A DNA stretch of 64,000 nt from Parasphingopyxis sp. CP4 (GCF_013378055.1 NZ_CP051130.1:2420001-2484000), one strand, 5' to 3'. Shown: positions 17,293 to 27,274, numbered from the stretch's first letter. Translations and numbers: made by a program. The notes: a model not told the origin generated them from the sequence alone.

Positions 17293-18360
17293 TCAGAAAT
17301 CGGCGCCCAGGGTCACGGCCGGACCAGAGCCTGGCGCAGCCATGCCCGCGACCCTCTGGCGCCAGCCCAGAGCAAGGCGCACCCCAATATCATCGACGGA
17401 AAGACGCAGGCCCGCCTCTGGGCCTATGTCGAGCCGTGCTGCGCCGGGCTGTGCACCGCCCCACACACCAATGCCGAGCGATACGGCCGCTCGATCGCCA
17501 ATCGCAATCGACTGGCTTAGCGAGGCAGACCCGTCAATAAATAGGTCGCGGCTTTCAGCGCCGACGATGCCGACCTGGCCATAACCATCCAGCTCCAGTC
17601 CGGCGGTAACTCGCTTGCGATACACGCCGCCAGCGACACCGATGGACCAAGCATTGCGTCCTCCCGGCTCGATCGCAATCCGTCGATCGAACGAGACGGT
17701 AACCGGAACAGATCTGCTCGGTTGGACGGCAAGGCCGATGGCCGCTTCTGCCCCGTCAGCGCGTTCAATCGGGCGGGACAGGCGCGCGGCAATTGCGACT
17801 TCTGCGGACCCCCTGTGCCATATCGGATAGGACAGCCTCGCGCCTGCCTGACTACCGCCCAGTTCACCGGCATTGGCGAGGGATTCGGTTCCAATGCCAG
17901 CTCGCCACTGCGCCCAGATGGCCAGCGACGCCCTATTCGAAGGGGCCGGAGCAATGGGCATGACCGCAGACCTCACCATGGTCCCGCTGGTTCCCACCTG
18001 CGCACCGGCTTCCTCGATAGCTGCGGCAACAGAACCGGTCAGGTTCGGGGCTCCGCTGCGAATGCCTCTTTTGGTCGCCGGTTCAATTCTGCCAGACTCG
18101 TTTTCGCTGTTGAGCGCTGTCCATGATCGCTGGATTGATTGCCCCTCGATCAGATTGGCGATGGGGCGCCTTACCGGCGCACGCATGTTCGCATCAGGAG
18201 GTGAGACGGGTCGTGCGGCCTCTGTCGACGCCAATTGTACTTCACGTTCCGCTGGCGTGAGGGGGGGATGGGTCGGATTCCAAAACAGGATCCGGAGCCC
18301 AATCCAAGTCAATATAATCGACACCGCAAATCTGAGCGGTGGTCTGGAATAGCCGATCAC
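17293..18360 (-). CDS. Outer-membrane-like partner of NfrB-type glycosyltransferase
   Basis: A 355-residue protein not recognised by name. Residues 9-27 are hydrophobic (FAVSIILTWIGLRILF) and act as signal or anchor; 30-110 are low-complexity and polar; from about 115 on the sequence alternates short amphipathic strands (for example AEVAIAARLSRPIERA, YGQVGIVGAESRDLF, VRLALGWRQRV) and ends AVTLGADF, with the C-terminal phenylalanine typical of outer-membrane barrels. By position it is the counterpart of NfrA, whose C-terminal domain has a similar look. The GTG start overlaps the stop of the glycosyltransferase gene, implying coupling. Function in surface polysaccharide export is inferred. Confidence 0.7.
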   Translation of the reverse strand: MIGYSRPPLRFAVSIILTWIGLRILFWNPTHPPLTPAEREVQLASTEAARPVSPPDANMRAPVRRPIANLIEGQSIQRSWTALNSENESGRIEPATKRGIRSGAPNLTGSVAAAIEEAGAQVGTSGTMVRSAVMPIAPAPSNRASLAIWAQWRAGIGTESLANAGELGGSQAGARLSYPIWHRGSAEVAIAARLSRPIERADGAEAAIGLAVQPSRSVPVTVSFDRRIAIEPGGRNAWSIGVAGGVYRKRVTAGLELDGYGQVGIVGAESRDLFIDGSASLSQSIAIGDRAAVSLGIGVWGGAQPGAARLDIGPEAGLRLSVDDIGVRLALGWRQRVAGMAAPGSGPAVTLGADF

Positions 18361-19760
18361 CTTAGCTTGGCTGCTGGAAAGACGTGCTTGGTTTTCTCCC
18401 AGGCCGGTCGACCACCCCTACGCGTAAGAAGATATTGGGTGAGCGCCCTGCGCGCGACCATTATCGATATCACATTCGAAACCACAATTCGGGGTAGTGC
18501 GGTTATCGCGCTGCGCCAGCCATAGACTCGTGCGGTAAAAATGGCGCGCATCGCCAGGCGCCATAACAGCAGTGCGAAGTTGATACTGAGAAGGACTGCC
18601 AGATAATCGGGCAGCGGAGTGAACGAAACCGGGAATATGCTTGCTATAATCACAAGGCCCAAGCCGAGTAGTGCAGCAGCGTAGCCGGCAGTCAGAACAA
18701 GTGCGGCAAGGATCGTGCAGCGATCGCGCAATCGCATCCAGAAATCTGCAAAACCGACGTCCCAGCCGAGGCGATCCCAGCCGAATAGTGATATTCCGGC
18801 TACCCATCGTGTCTTCTGGCGTAACGCTGCGCCAAGGGTGGCCGGAAAATGCGCGCGCACGGCTATTAGATCGTTATCTTCCCCCGCATGGCAGCGCACG
18901 AAGCTCCCTTTGCAGCCTTGCTGCGCGAGCGTTAGGCCAAGCTCATAATCTTCGGTTAGGCTGTCCTTGTCGAAAGGAACATCGCCGCGCTGCTTGGCTA
19001 GGTCGCCCAACACCGAGCGGGCAATCGCACATCCCACACCGGCCGAAGGCACAGCTGCTCCGAGTGCAGACCGCATGGGCAAATCCTTGCCATGCGCCTC
19101 GGCAAATTCGTCACAATAATGGCCGGCGATCCATGCTGAATTGGGGTCCGGCAGCGGGATAACCGGAATCTGGATCAGGTCATGGCTGCCGATCATTCGA
19201 TCGAAAAGCGAAATCTCATGCGGATCGACCACGTCTTCGGCATCATGCAAAATGACCGATCTAAATTTTGTCCGGCTCCGGTCTTCCTCGGCCTCCATGG
19301 CTTTCCACAAGGCGTTCAGGCAATCGGCTTTCGTGGTTGGGCCCTGCTTTCTGCAAATGACAAGGCAAATTTTTGGATAGCGTTCGGCCACCTCTTTAAC
19401 TTCCGCGATCGTGGCGGGATCATTGGGGTAGCACCCGACAAACGCGCGGTAATTGCGACCTTCAAACTGCCGGGCCATATGTTCCAGCATCGGTCCGATG
19501 ACATTAGCCTCGTCCCAGGCGGGGATGAAGACGGCATGGCGGCCAGGAACGGCATTGTCAGCCAGTTGCGCCGGCATTCTGCGGGAGTTGTTTGGCTTCC
19601 CGCGGAATCGGCGCAGTGTCCGGCGCAGTGTCCGGCGCAGCCAGAGCAGATCAATGGTGAGATTGTCGAGAGCGATGAGCAAAAAACCACACGCCGCGAA
19701 CAGCGCAAGTTCGCGAAACACAATCTCCATGAGCTGAAAAAGGGGCTCTCCGTACAGCAA
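18357..19760 (-). CDS. NfrB-like family 2 glycosyltransferase, inner membrane
   Basis: A membrane glycosyltransferase similar to the first two thirds of E. coli NfrB, which with NfrA makes and exports a surface polysaccharide used by phage N4. Visible are an N-terminal helix (about 15-35), HAVFIPAWDEANVIGPMLEH, the PTTKADCLNALW stretch, the DxD-type motif HDAEDVV, SLTEDYELGL, the RQKTRWVAGI motif and two to four C-terminal helices ending in GRPAWEKTKHVFPA. E. coli NfrB continues for about 280 residues with an MshEN-type domain that is absent here. The first codon may be TTG (19760) or, more conservatively, ATG at 19730. The gene overlaps its downstream partner. Confidence 0.85.
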   Translation of the reverse strand: MLYGEPLFQLMEIVFRELALFAACGFLLIALDNLTIDLLWLRRTLRRTLRRFRGKPNNSRRMPAQLADNAVPGRHAVFIPAWDEANVIGPMLEHMARQFEGRNYRAFVGCYPNDPATIAEVKEVAERYPKICLVICRKQGPTTKADCLNALWKAMEAEEDRSRTKFRSVILHDAEDVVDPHEISLFDRMIGSHDLIQIPVIPLPDPNSAWIAGHYCDEFAEAHGKDLPMRSALGAAVPSAGVGCAIARSVLGDLAKQRGDVPFDKDSLTEDYELGLTLAQQGCKGSFVRCHAGEDNDLIAVRAHFPATLGAALRQKTRWVAGISLFGWDRLGWDVGFADFWMRLRDRCTILAALVLTAGYAAALLGLGLVIIASIFPVSFTPLPDYLAVLLSINFALLLWRLAMRAIFTARVYGWRSAITALPRIVVSNVISIMVARRALTQYLLTRRGGRPAWEKTKHVFPAAKLR

Positions 19761-19915
19761 CGCCTCCCAACGTTTGCCCCCAAGAGCCGCCCATTGTTTA
19801 TGTCAAAATTCCAACAAATGAAAGTGCCAAGCGAGATTGGCCGTTCGATTGCGGTCAGATGCTTTGCATTGTCCGCAATCCCCATTAGAGCGTTGCGCGA
19901 AACGAAGGAGTGATC

Positions 19916-21235
19916 ATGGCTGAACGCTTGGGTGTCCGATCTGCGCTGCGCAGCTTTCTGAAGAGCGAAGCGTCTGGCGGTATTGTGCTGATGATCGCGG
20001 CCGTGCTCGCCATGATTGTGGCGAATAGCGCGCTCTACGAGAGCTATCACCATATCCTGAACGACAATATGGGGCCGATCTTAAGTCCGGAGCTTACCAG
20101 CAAGCTTGGGCCGATGACCCTGCACCTGTGGATCAATGATGGCCTGATGGCGATCTTCTTCTTCCTGGTAGGGTTGGAGATCAAACGTGAGTTTGTCGAC
20201 GGCCGCCTGTCGAGTTGGGACAAGCGTCGCTTGCCGATCATTGCAGCAGCTGCGGGAATGGCAGTGCCGGCGATTATCTTCCTGTTTTTCACCCGCGACC
20301 ATCCCGAGCTGGTCAATGGTTGGGCTATTCCTGCCGCCACCGACATCGCCTTTGCGATCGGCGTATTGGCCCTGCTCGGCAAACGGGCGCCGACATCGCT
20401 CAAACTGTTTCTGGTCACCGTCGCGATTGTTGACGATATGGGTGCGGTAGCGATTATTGCTCTTGTCTACACGCCGTCTCTGGCCACGATCTGGCTGTTC
20501 GCCTCAGGCATCGTCCTGGCGGTGATGTATTATGTGAATGCGACAGGCGTGAAGCGCCTTTGGCCCTTCATCCTCCTTTCGATCCTCCTCTGGTATTGTG
20601 TGCTCATGTCGGGTGTCCACGCGACGATTGCGGGGGTGCTTGCAGCGATGCTGATCCCGATTACCCGAACTCCCGGCGCGCCCGATTCTGAAGAGAGTCC
20701 TCTGCACCGGATGGAGCATGCCATTGCGCCATGGAGCGCCTTTGTGATCGTTCCGATTTTCGGCTTTGCCAATGCCGGGGTGAATCTTGAAGGCATGGGT
20801 GTCGAACAGATATTGGCACCGCTGCCGATCGGCATTGCGCTGGGCCTGTTTGCCGGAAAGCAAATCGGGATCTTCGGCAGCGTATGGTTGGCTGTAAAGT
20901 TCGGCGTGGCCGGCAAGCTGCGCGGGGCAACCTGGTTACAGATCTACGGTACGGCCATGCTGTGCGGTATCGGCTTCACGATGAGTCTGTTCATCGGCGG
21001 TCTCGCATTCCCTGGAAATGTGTTGCTGATCGAAGAAGCTAAAATCGGCGTTCTGCTCGGCTCGGCCGTGTCGGGAATTGCCGGCTTCCTAGTGCTGCGA
21101 TTTGCACCGCTTCACAAGCAGCATGACGAGATCGAAGAGGATGAGGCGAGGGAGATTCGCCGGGACGGCGATATTGCAAATGTGTGCGAAGCCATGCCCG
21201 ACGATGCGCCCGACGACGCACCCGCCAGGGCGTAG
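19916..21235 (+). CDS. nhaA: Na+/H+ antiporter NhaA
   Basis: A 439-residue inner-membrane antiporter that exchanges internal sodium for external protons, important for pH and salt tolerance. About eleven hydrophobic helices are present. Family blocks include HLWINDGLMAIFFFLVGLEIKREF, the AATDIAFAIGVLALLG segment, the catalytic aspartate pair in VTVAIVDDMGAVAIIA, and GMGVEQILAPLPIGIALGLFAGKQIGI-F. The ATG at 19916 has AAGGAG five bases upstream and is preferred over the GTG at 19910. The acidic C-terminal tail (DEIEEDEAREIRRDG) is cytoplasmic. Confidence 0.96.
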   Translation: MAERLGVRSALRSFLKSEASGGIVLMIAAVLAMIVANSALYESYHHILNDNMGPILSPELTSKLGPMTLHLWINDGLMAIFFFLVGLEIKREFVDGRLSSWDKRRLPIIAAAAGMAVPAIIFLFFTRDHPELVNGWAIPAATDIAFAIGVLALLGKRAPTSLKLFLVTVAIVDDMGAVAIIALVYTPSLATIWLFASGIVLAVMYYVNATGVKRLWPFILLSILLWYCVLMSGVHATIAGVLAAMLIPITRTPGAPDSEESPLHRMEHAIAPWSAFVIVPIFGFANAGVNLEGMGVEQILAPLPIGIALGLFAGKQIGIFGSVWLAVKFGVAGKLRGATWLQIYGTAMLCGIGFTMSLFIGGLAFPGNVLLIEEAKIGVLLGSAVSGIAGFLVLRFAPLHKQHDEIEEDEAREIRRDGDIANVCEAMPDDAPDDAPARA

Positions 21236-21295
21236 GGGGTTGCGCCCATCCCTGCCTTGCTGTATTAATGAAACAATACAGTTGGGAGAATGAGA

Positions 21296-22009
21296 ATGCG
21301 CGCGTTATTGGTATCGCTTGCGGCATTGGCGGTCGCTGGATGTAACGGGGTCGTTATTGGCGGTGACAGCCTTTCTGACGGCCAACCGCTGAGTGAGCTT
21401 GAGCTTGAGGAATTTGATTCGGTGTCCTTACGGGGCCCGGACCATGTCGAAGTCGCCCTGGGCGATGGTTTTGATATTCGCGTCGAAGGCGATGATGATG
21501 TCGTCGAGCGGATCGTGTTCGAGATCCGCAACAACACTCTGCGCATCGGTCGCAGCGACGATAATGGGATCTCCATTGGTGGTGATTCGGCAACGATCTT
21601 CGTCACCGTTCCGGTCCTGAACGGTGCATCTATCGCCGGGTCTGGCGATATGCGGGTCGACCGAGCCGAATCTGAAGATTTTGAAGTGTCGATAGCGGGC
21701 TCAGGCAGTCTTGCGCTTGAGGCGCTAGAAGCCCAGCGCGCCGAATTTGATATTGCCGGCTCGGGTAACATTGCCGCCGCCGGTACCGTCGCTGACCTCG
21801 AAATCGGCATCGCCGGTTCCGGGGATATCGAAGCCGAAGAGCTACGCGTCGAACGCGCTGATATCGATATTGCCGGTTCCGGTAATGTTGAGATCTTTGC
21901 GACCGAAACCGTTAGCGGGAATATGATCGGTTCAGGCGATATTCGCGTGCGCGGCGGCGCGCAGTGCGACTCCTCCTCGATCGGTTCGGGCGATATGCGC
22001 TGCGACTAG
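21296..22009 (+). CDS. GIN-domain (DUF2807) lipoprotein
   Basis: A 237-residue outer-surface or periplasmic lipoprotein. The lipobox VAGC is at the end of a short signal peptide. The rest is a right-handed beta-helix-like repeat protein: the phrase IAGSGD/S/N recurs about every 18-20 residues (GASIAGSGDMRV, VSIAGSGSLAL, FDIAGSGNIAA, IGIAGSGDIEA, IDIAGSGNVEI), then NMIGSGDIRV and SSIGSGDMRC. This is the head-GIN (putative auto-transporter adhesin) domain found in many bacteria; function is unknown. ATG 21296 is preferred to 21290 because GGGAG lies 7 bases before it. The final codons overlap the convergent hisE. Confidence 0.9.
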   Translation: MRALLVSLAALAVAGCNGVVIGGDSLSDGQPLSELELEEFDSVSLRGPDHVEVALGDGFDIRVEGDDDVVERIVFEIRNNTLRIGRSDDNGISIGGDSATIFVTVPVLNGASIAGSGDMRVDRAESEDFEVSIAGSGSLALEALEAQRAEFDIAGSGNIAAAGTVADLEIGIAGSGDIEAEELRVERADIDIAGSGNVEIFATETVSGNMIGSGDIRVRGGAQCDSSSIGSGDMRCD

Positions 22010-22323
22010 TTTTTGCGCGAGGCCTTTTCGGCCAGTCCTGACTTGCCTTCGCGACGTTCCAGTTCGGCCAGTACGTCGGATATTGGAACACCGCGATCGG
22101 CGAGCAGGATCAGCAGATGGAACAGAGCGTCCGCGGCTTCGCCCACCAGGGCTTCATCATCCTCTTGCAGCGCCGCGATAATGGTCTCGACCGATTCTTC
22201 GCCGAATTTCTGGGCGATCTTCAGGCGACCTTTGCCGAATATCTTGGCGACATAGGATTTGCCGGAATCGCCGTCCTTGCGGCTTTTGATGACTTTCTCG
22301 AGGCGGGTAAGCGTATTGGCCAT
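22006..22323 (-). CDS. hisE: Phosphoribosyl-ATP pyrophosphatase
   Basis: A 105-residue HisE, which hydrolyses phosphoribosyl-ATP to phosphoribosyl-AMP in the second step of histidine synthesis. The fold residues KSYVAKIFGKGRLKIAQKFGEESVETIIAAL and the acidic metal-binding GEAADALFHLLILLAD are all present. The start MANTLTRLEKVI at 22321-22323 is chosen over upstream alternatives because it matches the family N-terminus. It is the last gene of the his operon here, separated from hisF by a small membrane protein. HisI is not in the window. Confidence 0.95.
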   Translation of the reverse strand: MANTLTRLEKVIKSRKDGDSGKSYVAKIFGKGRLKIAQKFGEESVETIIAALQEDDEALVGEAADALFHLLILLADRGVPISDVLAELERREGKSGLAEKASRKN

Positions 22324-22354
22324 CTCCCGCATTTGGGCGGGAAGGCGGGTTCCG

Positions 22355-22546
22355 TCAACCGGGCTCGTCAGAGTCGGACTTTTTTCGCCGTTTGCTGATG
22401 TGTCGGCCGACAAAAAGCCCGACGACACCCAGCGCGAACAAAGTGATGTCGCCCGGCGCATCCACGCTTATCGCAGCCGCCAATGCAGGCGAAACCCCGA
22501 TCACGAAAGCGGCGATAAATGCAAATATGATGCGCGGTGCGGACAT
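22355..22546 (-). CDS. 63-residue signal-peptide/membrane protein inside the his operon
   Basis: A short protein between hisF and hisE. Residues 1-25 form a signal peptide (IIFAFIAAFVIGVSPALAA); then comes ISVDAPGD, a second hydrophobic stretch ITLFALGVVGLFVGR and a basic end SKRRKKSD. The C-terminal half resembles the short sorting tails of PEP-CTERM proteins (hydrophobic segment plus arginine cluster) but the PEP triplet is replaced by APGD. ATG 22544-22546 follows GGGGGGAT. It has no known part in histidine synthesis. Only 31 bases separate it from hisE. Confidence 0.65.
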   Translation of the reverse strand: MSAPRIIFAFIAAFVIGVSPALAAAISVDAPGDITLFALGVVGLFVGRHISKRRKKSDSDEPG

Positions 22547-22669
22547 CCATCCCCCCAAAAAGGCCAAATCTATGATATTGAAGCAAGAAACCGGCCAATT
22601 GCGGGGAACTCACCGATGGGTCCGATCGCCATGGTTAATCTCGATCTGCCAGATATGGTAAATGTAAAG

Positions 22670-23443
22670 TTACCCGACGGTTTTTTGGCTGCGAACCGGA
22701 ATTCCTGCTCGCGCCAAGGTCGCCCGCGCATCGGCGATGCTGTAGGTGCCGAAATGGAATATCGAAGCGGCGAGCACGGCATCGGCATGGCCATCGCGCA
22801 CACCTTCGACCAGATGCTCCAACGTACCGACACCGCCCGACGCGACGACCGGTACCGATACTGCATCGGCAATCGTCCGGGTCAGCGTGACATCATAGCC
22901 ATCCTTGGTCCCGTCCCGGTCCATCGATGTGACGAGCAACTCTCCAGCGCCCAGTTTTGCGAGCTGCATGGCATGGGCCACGGCATCGATCCCGGTTCCC
23001 CGGCGTCCGCCATGGGTGAAAATCTCCCAGCCGGATGATGTCTGCCGCGCATCGATTGACCCGACCACGCATTGGCTCCCGAACCGCTCGGCCATATCTC
23101 TGACCAGTTCTGGCCGCGCCACGGCAGCGCTGTTTACGGCCACCTTGTCGGCCCCAGCCAGCAGCAGTCTGCGGGCGTCTTCGGGGGTCCGGACACCACC
23201 GCCGACGGTGAAGGGCATGAAGCAGACCGCTGCGGTGCGCTCGACAATATGGAGCAATGTATCGCGCTCTTCATGGCTGGCCGTGATGTCGAGAAAGCAT
23301 AACTCATCGGCCTCGGCGGCATCGTAAACCCGAGCTTGTTCGACCGGATCGCCGGCATCCGCGAGATCGACGAAGTTTACGCCTTTTACCACCCGGCCAT
23401 TGGCGACATCGAGACAGGGTATGATGCGTTTGCGGACAGTCAT
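22670..23443 (-). CDS. hisF: Imidazole glycerol phosphate synthase cyclase subunit
   Basis: HisF forms imidazole glycerol phosphate and AICAR from PRFAR, using ammonia produced by HisH. The 257-residue (beta-alpha)8 barrel begins [24 protein letters not shown] with catalytic D12-like aspartate in CLDV, and has the phosphate sites [15 protein letters not shown] and [13 protein letters not shown], and the second catalytic aspartate in [13 protein letters not shown]. The start overlaps the stop of hisA (ATGA). Confidence 0.97.
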   Translation of the reverse strand: MTVRKRIIPCLDVANGRVVKGVNFVDLADAGDPVEQARVYDAAEADELCFLDITASHEERDTLLHIVERTAAVCFMPFTVGGGVRTPEDARRLLLAGADKVAVNSAAVARPELVRDMAERFGSQCVVGSIDARQTSSGWEIFTHGGRRGTGIDAVAHAMQLAKLGAGELLVTSMDRDGTKDGYDVTLTRTIADAVSVPVVASGGVGTLEHLVEGVRDGHADAVLAASIFHFGTYSIADARATLARAGIPVRSQKTVG

Positions 23444-24171
23444 CGATCGGCGAGGGCAAGCGCAGTGGCGAGATCCAGCGTTCCATCATAGAGCGCCCGG
23501 CCCGTGATTACGCCTTCGATCCCGGCATCGGCATGGATATTGAGCGCATGGATATCGGCGATGCCTTTGACGCCGCCCGACGCGATGACCGGGATATCTG
23601 TGGCATTCGCCAGGTCCACCGTGGCTTCGATATTGCAGCCCTTGAGCAATCCATCGCGCCCGACATCGGTGAACAGCAGCGATGCAACCCCGGCATCTTC
23701 GAACCGCCGAGCCATGTCGATCACGCTGACCTCGGATGTCTCTGCCCAGCCCTGTGTGGCAACGAAGCCACCTTTGGCGTCCACCGCAACGACAATGCCG
23801 CCGGGAAATTCGCGGGCCATGTCTTTCACAAAGTCCGGGTCGGTGAGCGCTGCCGTGCCGATAACAATCCGGGCGACTCCACGATCGAACCAGCCTTCGA
23901 CATCATCGCGCGAGCGAATTCCGCCGCCCAGCTGCACATAGCCGGGAAAGCTGGTGACGATGGATTTGACGGCATCTGCATTGCGCGCTTCACCAGCAAA
24001 GGCGCCGTCCAGGTCAACGACATGGACATGCTCCGCGCCGGCTTCGGCGAATAGGCGGGCCTGGTCAGCGGGGTCGTCGCCATAGATTGTGGCCCGATCC
24101 ATATCGCCCTCCGCGAGACGCACCACCTGGCCATCTTTCAGGTCGATTGCTGGGAATACGATCAAGCTCAT
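23440..24171 (-). CDS. hisA: ProFAR isomerase HisA
   Basis: HisA converts ProFAR to PRFAR, the fourth step of histidine synthesis. The 243-residue barrel starts [19 protein letters not shown], with the catalytic aspartate in AIDLKDG, and shows the half-barrel repeat [16 protein letters not shown], and [11 protein letters not shown] with the second catalytic aspartate. ATG 24169-24171 overlaps the hisH stop (ATGA) and matches the family start; an upstream GTG is less likely. Confidence 0.97.
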   Translation of the reverse strand: MSLIVFPAIDLKDGQVVRLAEGDMDRATIYGDDPADQARLFAEAGAEHVHVVDLDGAFAGEARNADAVKSIVTSFPGYVQLGGGIRSRDDVEGWFDRGVARIVIGTAALTDPDFVKDMAREFPGGIVVAVDAKGGFVATQGWAETSEVSVIDMARRFEDAGVASLLFTDVGRDGLLKGCNIEATVDLANATDIPVIASGGVKGIADIHALNIHADAGIEGVITGRALYDGTLDLATALALADR

Positions 24172-24788
24172 GGCGTCCACTCCAGAAATCGGGACAGGAA
24201 ATCCAGGCCGTATTTCTGGCTCTTTTCCGGGTGAAATTGAACCCCGATAATCGTGTCTCGACCAATCGCGGCAGTCACCGGGCCACCATGGTCAGTTATG
24301 GCATAGCCCGTCGCGGGTTCAGTCAGCGCGACATGATAGCCGTGAAGGAAATAGGCCTCTCCCGGTTCGACGAGCGGAGGACTGCCGTGCGGCGTAACAT
24401 CATTCCAGCCCATATGCGGGATCTTGAGCTGCTGATTTTTGCTGGCCAAGGGCTTCACAGTCCCACCGATCCAGCCCAGCCCGTCAAACACCCCATGTTC
24501 CTCGCCGCGATCCGCGAGCAACTGCATTCCGACACAAATGCCCAGAAATGGCCGCGCTCGATCGATCGCCGCGCTGTGAAGCGCGTCAATCATGCCGGGC
24601 AGGCCAGACAGTCCATCCATACAGGCTGCAAAGGCACCGACACCGGGTAAGACGATCCGATCCGCGTCGTTCACCGCACTCGCATCAGCTGTCACTTCGA
24701 CGGCCGTGGCTCCTGCGGCCATCAGGGCATTATACACTGATCGCAAATTGCCCGCGCCATAGTCGATAAGCGCTATGCGCTCCGCCAT
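24168..24788 (-). CDS. hisH: Imidazole glycerol phosphate synthase glutaminase subunit
   Basis: HisH is the class I glutamine amidotransferase that delivers ammonia to HisF. The 206-residue protein begins [18 protein letters not shown] and shows the nucleophile elbow GICVGMQLLAD (catalytic cysteine) and the His/Glu pair in GVQFHPEKS near residue 186. Its start overlaps the hisB stop (TAATG) and its stop overlaps hisA. Confidence 0.97.
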   Translation of the reverse strand: MAERIALIDYGAGNLRSVYNALMAAGATAVEVTADASAVNDADRIVLPGVGAFAACMDGLSGLPGMIDALHSAAIDRARPFLGICVGMQLLADRGEEHGVFDGLGWIGGTVKPLASKNQQLKIPHMGWNDVTPHGSPPLVEPGEAYFLHGYHVALTEPATGYAITDHGGPVTAAIGRDTIIGVQFHPEKSQKYGLDFLSRFLEWTP

Positions 24789-25378
24789 TAGCCGAGCGTG
24801 CCTTTGGTTGAGGGAATCGCGCCTTCTTTGCGCGGATCAATTTCCACGGCATCGCGCAGCGCGCGGGCCAGACCCTTGAAAATGCTTTCGCAGATATGGT
24901 GATTATTATCGCCATACAGCGTTTCGATGTGCAGCGTGATGCCCGCCGATCCGGCAAAGCTGTGGAACCAGTGCTGGATCAGCTCGGTATCCATTTCGCC
25001 GAGCCGTTCCTGGCTGAAACCCGAATTCCACACCAGATAGGGTCGACCGGAAATATCGAGCGCAACCCGCGATAGTGTCTCGTCCATCGGTGAATAGGCT
25101 GTGCCATAGCGGCGGATGCCGGCCTTGTCGCCAAGCGCTTTGGCGACCGCTTCGCCCAGCGCAATCGCGCTGTCCTCGGTTGTGTGATGCTGGTCGACAT
25201 GCAGGTCGCCATCGACCTTGAGATCAACATCGATCAGCGAATGGCGGGAGAGCTGCTCGATCATATGGTCAAGAAATCCGATACCGGTTGAAACGGTATA
25301 GCTGCCTGTTCCATCGAGATTGATCTCGACGGCAATATCGGTCTCGCCGGTCTTGCGGGCTATCGTAGCGGTGCGCAT
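24788..25378 (-). CDS. hisB: Imidazoleglycerol-phosphate dehydratase
   Basis: HisB removes water from imidazole glycerol phosphate. The 196-residue monofunctional form shows the duplicated metal-binding motifs [50 protein letters not shown] and [20 protein letters not shown] 25376-25378 gives the usual short N-terminus. It is the first gene of the operon hisB-hisH-hisA-hisF-small protein-hisE, in which all hisBHAF joints overlap by 1-4 bases. Confidence 0.97.
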   Translation of the reverse strand: MRTATIARKTGETDIAVEINLDGTGSYTVSTGIGFLDHMIEQLSRHSLIDVDLKVDGDLHVDQHHTTEDSAIALGEAVAKALGDKAGIRRYGTAYSPMDETLSRVALDISGRPYLVWNSGFSQERLGEMDTELIQHWFHSFAGSAGITLHIETLYGDNNHHICESIFKGLARALRDAVEIDPRKEGAIPSTKGTLG

Positions 25379-25516
25379 CGCGCCGCTATAGCCGATACGG
25401 CGGATCAGACAATCATTCAGATGGGCAAAACGGCGCAAGCCGGGGCTGGACGGATCGTGCATGGCCGTGCAACGCATTTTCCGCGCGCCATTTCGCCGCC
25501 CAGGAGAAGATTGAGA

Positions 25517-26644
25517 ATGACGGAAATCCACGGCACCTGTGACGATCGCTTTGCGCCGGTCAAAGCCATGTTCGAGAGTAATTTTGCAAGCGGCAAAGAA
25601 GTCGGCGCGTCAGTTGCGGCCAGCTATCAGGGCGAGATGGTCGTCGATCTTTGGGGCGGCCATGCCGATGCCGCGAAAACCAAGCCTTGGGAAGAAGATA
25701 CGATCATCAATGTCTGGTCGTCGACCAAAACGATGGCTGCCATGTCCATGTTATTGTTGGCGGATCGCGGGGATGTCGACCTGCACGCTCCCGTCGCGCG
25801 CTATTGGCCGGAATTCGCGCAGAACGGGAAGGAGGGGGTCGAGGTCCGCCATTTTCTCAGCCATTCGGCTGGCCTTTCCGGGATGGATGATCTTGTTGAA
25901 GGCGCGGCGCTCTATGACTGGGACCGTGTCGTTGGGGCGTTGGCGCAACAGACGCCCTGGTGGGAGCCGGGTAGCAAGTCCGGTTATCACGCGATCACCC
26001 AGGGCCATCTGATCGGCGAAGTGATCCGCCGGGTAACGGGCCAGACGGCAGGCGAGTTCTTCCGGAGTGAAATTGCTGGACCGCTCGATGCGGATTTTCA
26101 TATCGGAACGGATGCAACGCTTGACGATCGTATTGCCGAGCTCATCCCGCCCACCACTCTGGTTGAATCGAACGATGATGGATCGATTGCATCGCGGACC
26201 TTTCGTAGCCCGAAAATCGACATTGCCGAAACAACCATGCGCGGCTGGCGCGATGCAGAGATTCCGGCGGCCAATGGCCATGGCAATGCGCGCAGTATTG
26301 TCCGGATTCAGACGGCCATGGCGAATGACGGATCGGCTTTTGGCAAGCGCATCATGTCGGAAAAAGGCCCTGAGCGGATTTTCGAGGAACAGACCAACGG
26401 GATGGACCTGGTTCTGGGAATGCCGATCCGTTTCGGTATGGGCTATGGCCTCAAAAATGACATGATGCCGCTTGGGCCGAGCCAGAACTACTGTTTCTGG
26501 GGCGGCTATGGTGGATCGCTCGTCTTTGTCGATCGCGATACCGGGCTGTGCCTGTCCTATGTGATGAATCGCATGGATAGCGCGTTGATGGGCGATATGC
26601 GGGGCATCTCCATGGTCTTCGCCGCCTATCAGGCGCTCGCCTAA
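25517..26644 (+). CDS. Serine hydrolase of the beta-lactamase class C/EstB family
   Basis: A 375-residue serine beta-lactamase-fold esterase. The S-x-x-K nucleophile motif is SSTK in [14 protein letters not shown] near residue 74, the Y-x-x motif is in [23 protein letters not shown], and the C-terminal [26 protein letters not shown] matches the W-x-G replacement of the third beta-lactamase motif in EstB-type esterases. There is no signal peptide, so it acts in the cytoplasm. ATG 25517 has AGGAGA 9 bases upstream and is preferred to the long upstream extension. The substrate is unknown. Confidence 0.88.
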   Translation: MTEIHGTCDDRFAPVKAMFESNFASGKEVGASVAASYQGEMVVDLWGGHADAAKTKPWEEDTIINVWSSTKTMAAMSMLLLADRGDVDLHAPVARYWPEFAQNGKEGVEVRHFLSHSAGLSGMDDLVEGAALYDWDRVVGALAQQTPWWEPGSKSGYHAITQGHLIGEVIRRVTGQTAGEFFRSEIAGPLDADFHIGTDATLDDRIAELIPPTTLVESNDDGSIASRTFRSPKIDIAETTMRGWRDAEIPAANGHGNARSIVRIQTAMANDGSAFGKRIMSEKGPERIFEEQTNGMDLVLGMPIRFGMGYGLKNDMMPLGPSQNYCFWGGYGGSLVFVDRDTGLCLSYVMNRMDSALMGDMRGISMVFAAYQALA

Positions 26645-26745
26645 TTGGTGCGAATGATGGCCCACCAGCCCAATCACCGTCGCCATGGTGGAAAATCTGC
26701 GAAACAAATATTGACCCTGCGGCTCCAGCCGTTCACCAAACCTGT

Positions 26746-27222
26746 ATGACGGATGACACCCCAGATAGTCTGATTCCTTATGACGAGATCGTGCAGGAGG
26801 CGCTTCGCGCCGTTGTCGGTCGCGTATTGAGTGAGGTCGGCGAAGCGGGGGATCTTCCCGGCGAGCATCATTTTTACATCACGTTCAAGACCCGAGCTCC
26901 GGGGGTCGATATTCCCGGCCATCTGCTGGAACGCTTTCCCGACGAAATGACGATTGTCCTGCAGAAGCGTTTCTGGGATCTGACTGTCGACGAAGAGGGT
27001 TTTTCAGTTGGGCTGAGCTTCAATCAGGTGCCGTCCACGCTGGTAGTGCCCTTTGCTGCGATTACCGGATTTGTCGATCCAGCGGTGAATTTCGCCCTCC
27101 AATTCCAGGCGCAGGGCAAAGAATCCGGCCCTGCCGACCATGCCGAAAATGATCCCCCGGCCGTTGAGCCCGTCGAAGACGGATCGAACGTCGTCGCGGT
27201 TGATTTCAAACGCAAAAAATAG
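26746..27222 (+). CDS. sspB: SspB-type ClpXP adaptor
   Basis: A 158-residue homologue of the alphaproteobacterial SspB, which delivers ssrA-tagged and other substrates to the ClpXP protease. The folded domain covers residues 5-110 ([64 protein letters not shown]). An acidic/proline linker leads to the C-terminal ClpX-binding tail [11 protein letters not shown], the expected XB motif. The ATG is unambiguous. The fumC gene follows 52 bases later. Confidence 0.9.
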   Translation: MTDDTPDSLIPYDEIVQEALRAVVGRVLSEVGEAGDLPGEHHFYITFKTRAPGVDIPGHLLERFPDEMTIVLQKRFWDLTVDEEGFSVGLSFNQVPSTLVVPFAAITGFVDPAVNFALQFQAQGKESGPADHAENDPPAVEPVEDGSNVVAVDFKRKK

Positions 27223-27274
27223 AGGTCGCGCCTCCTTATCGAGTTCCGGCCGAACCATAGGAACCAGATATTCC

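Noticed and set aside
19182-20053. Frames on both strands across the NfrB-like/nhaA junction
   Set aside because: They span two well-supported genes in other frames and the promoter region between them.
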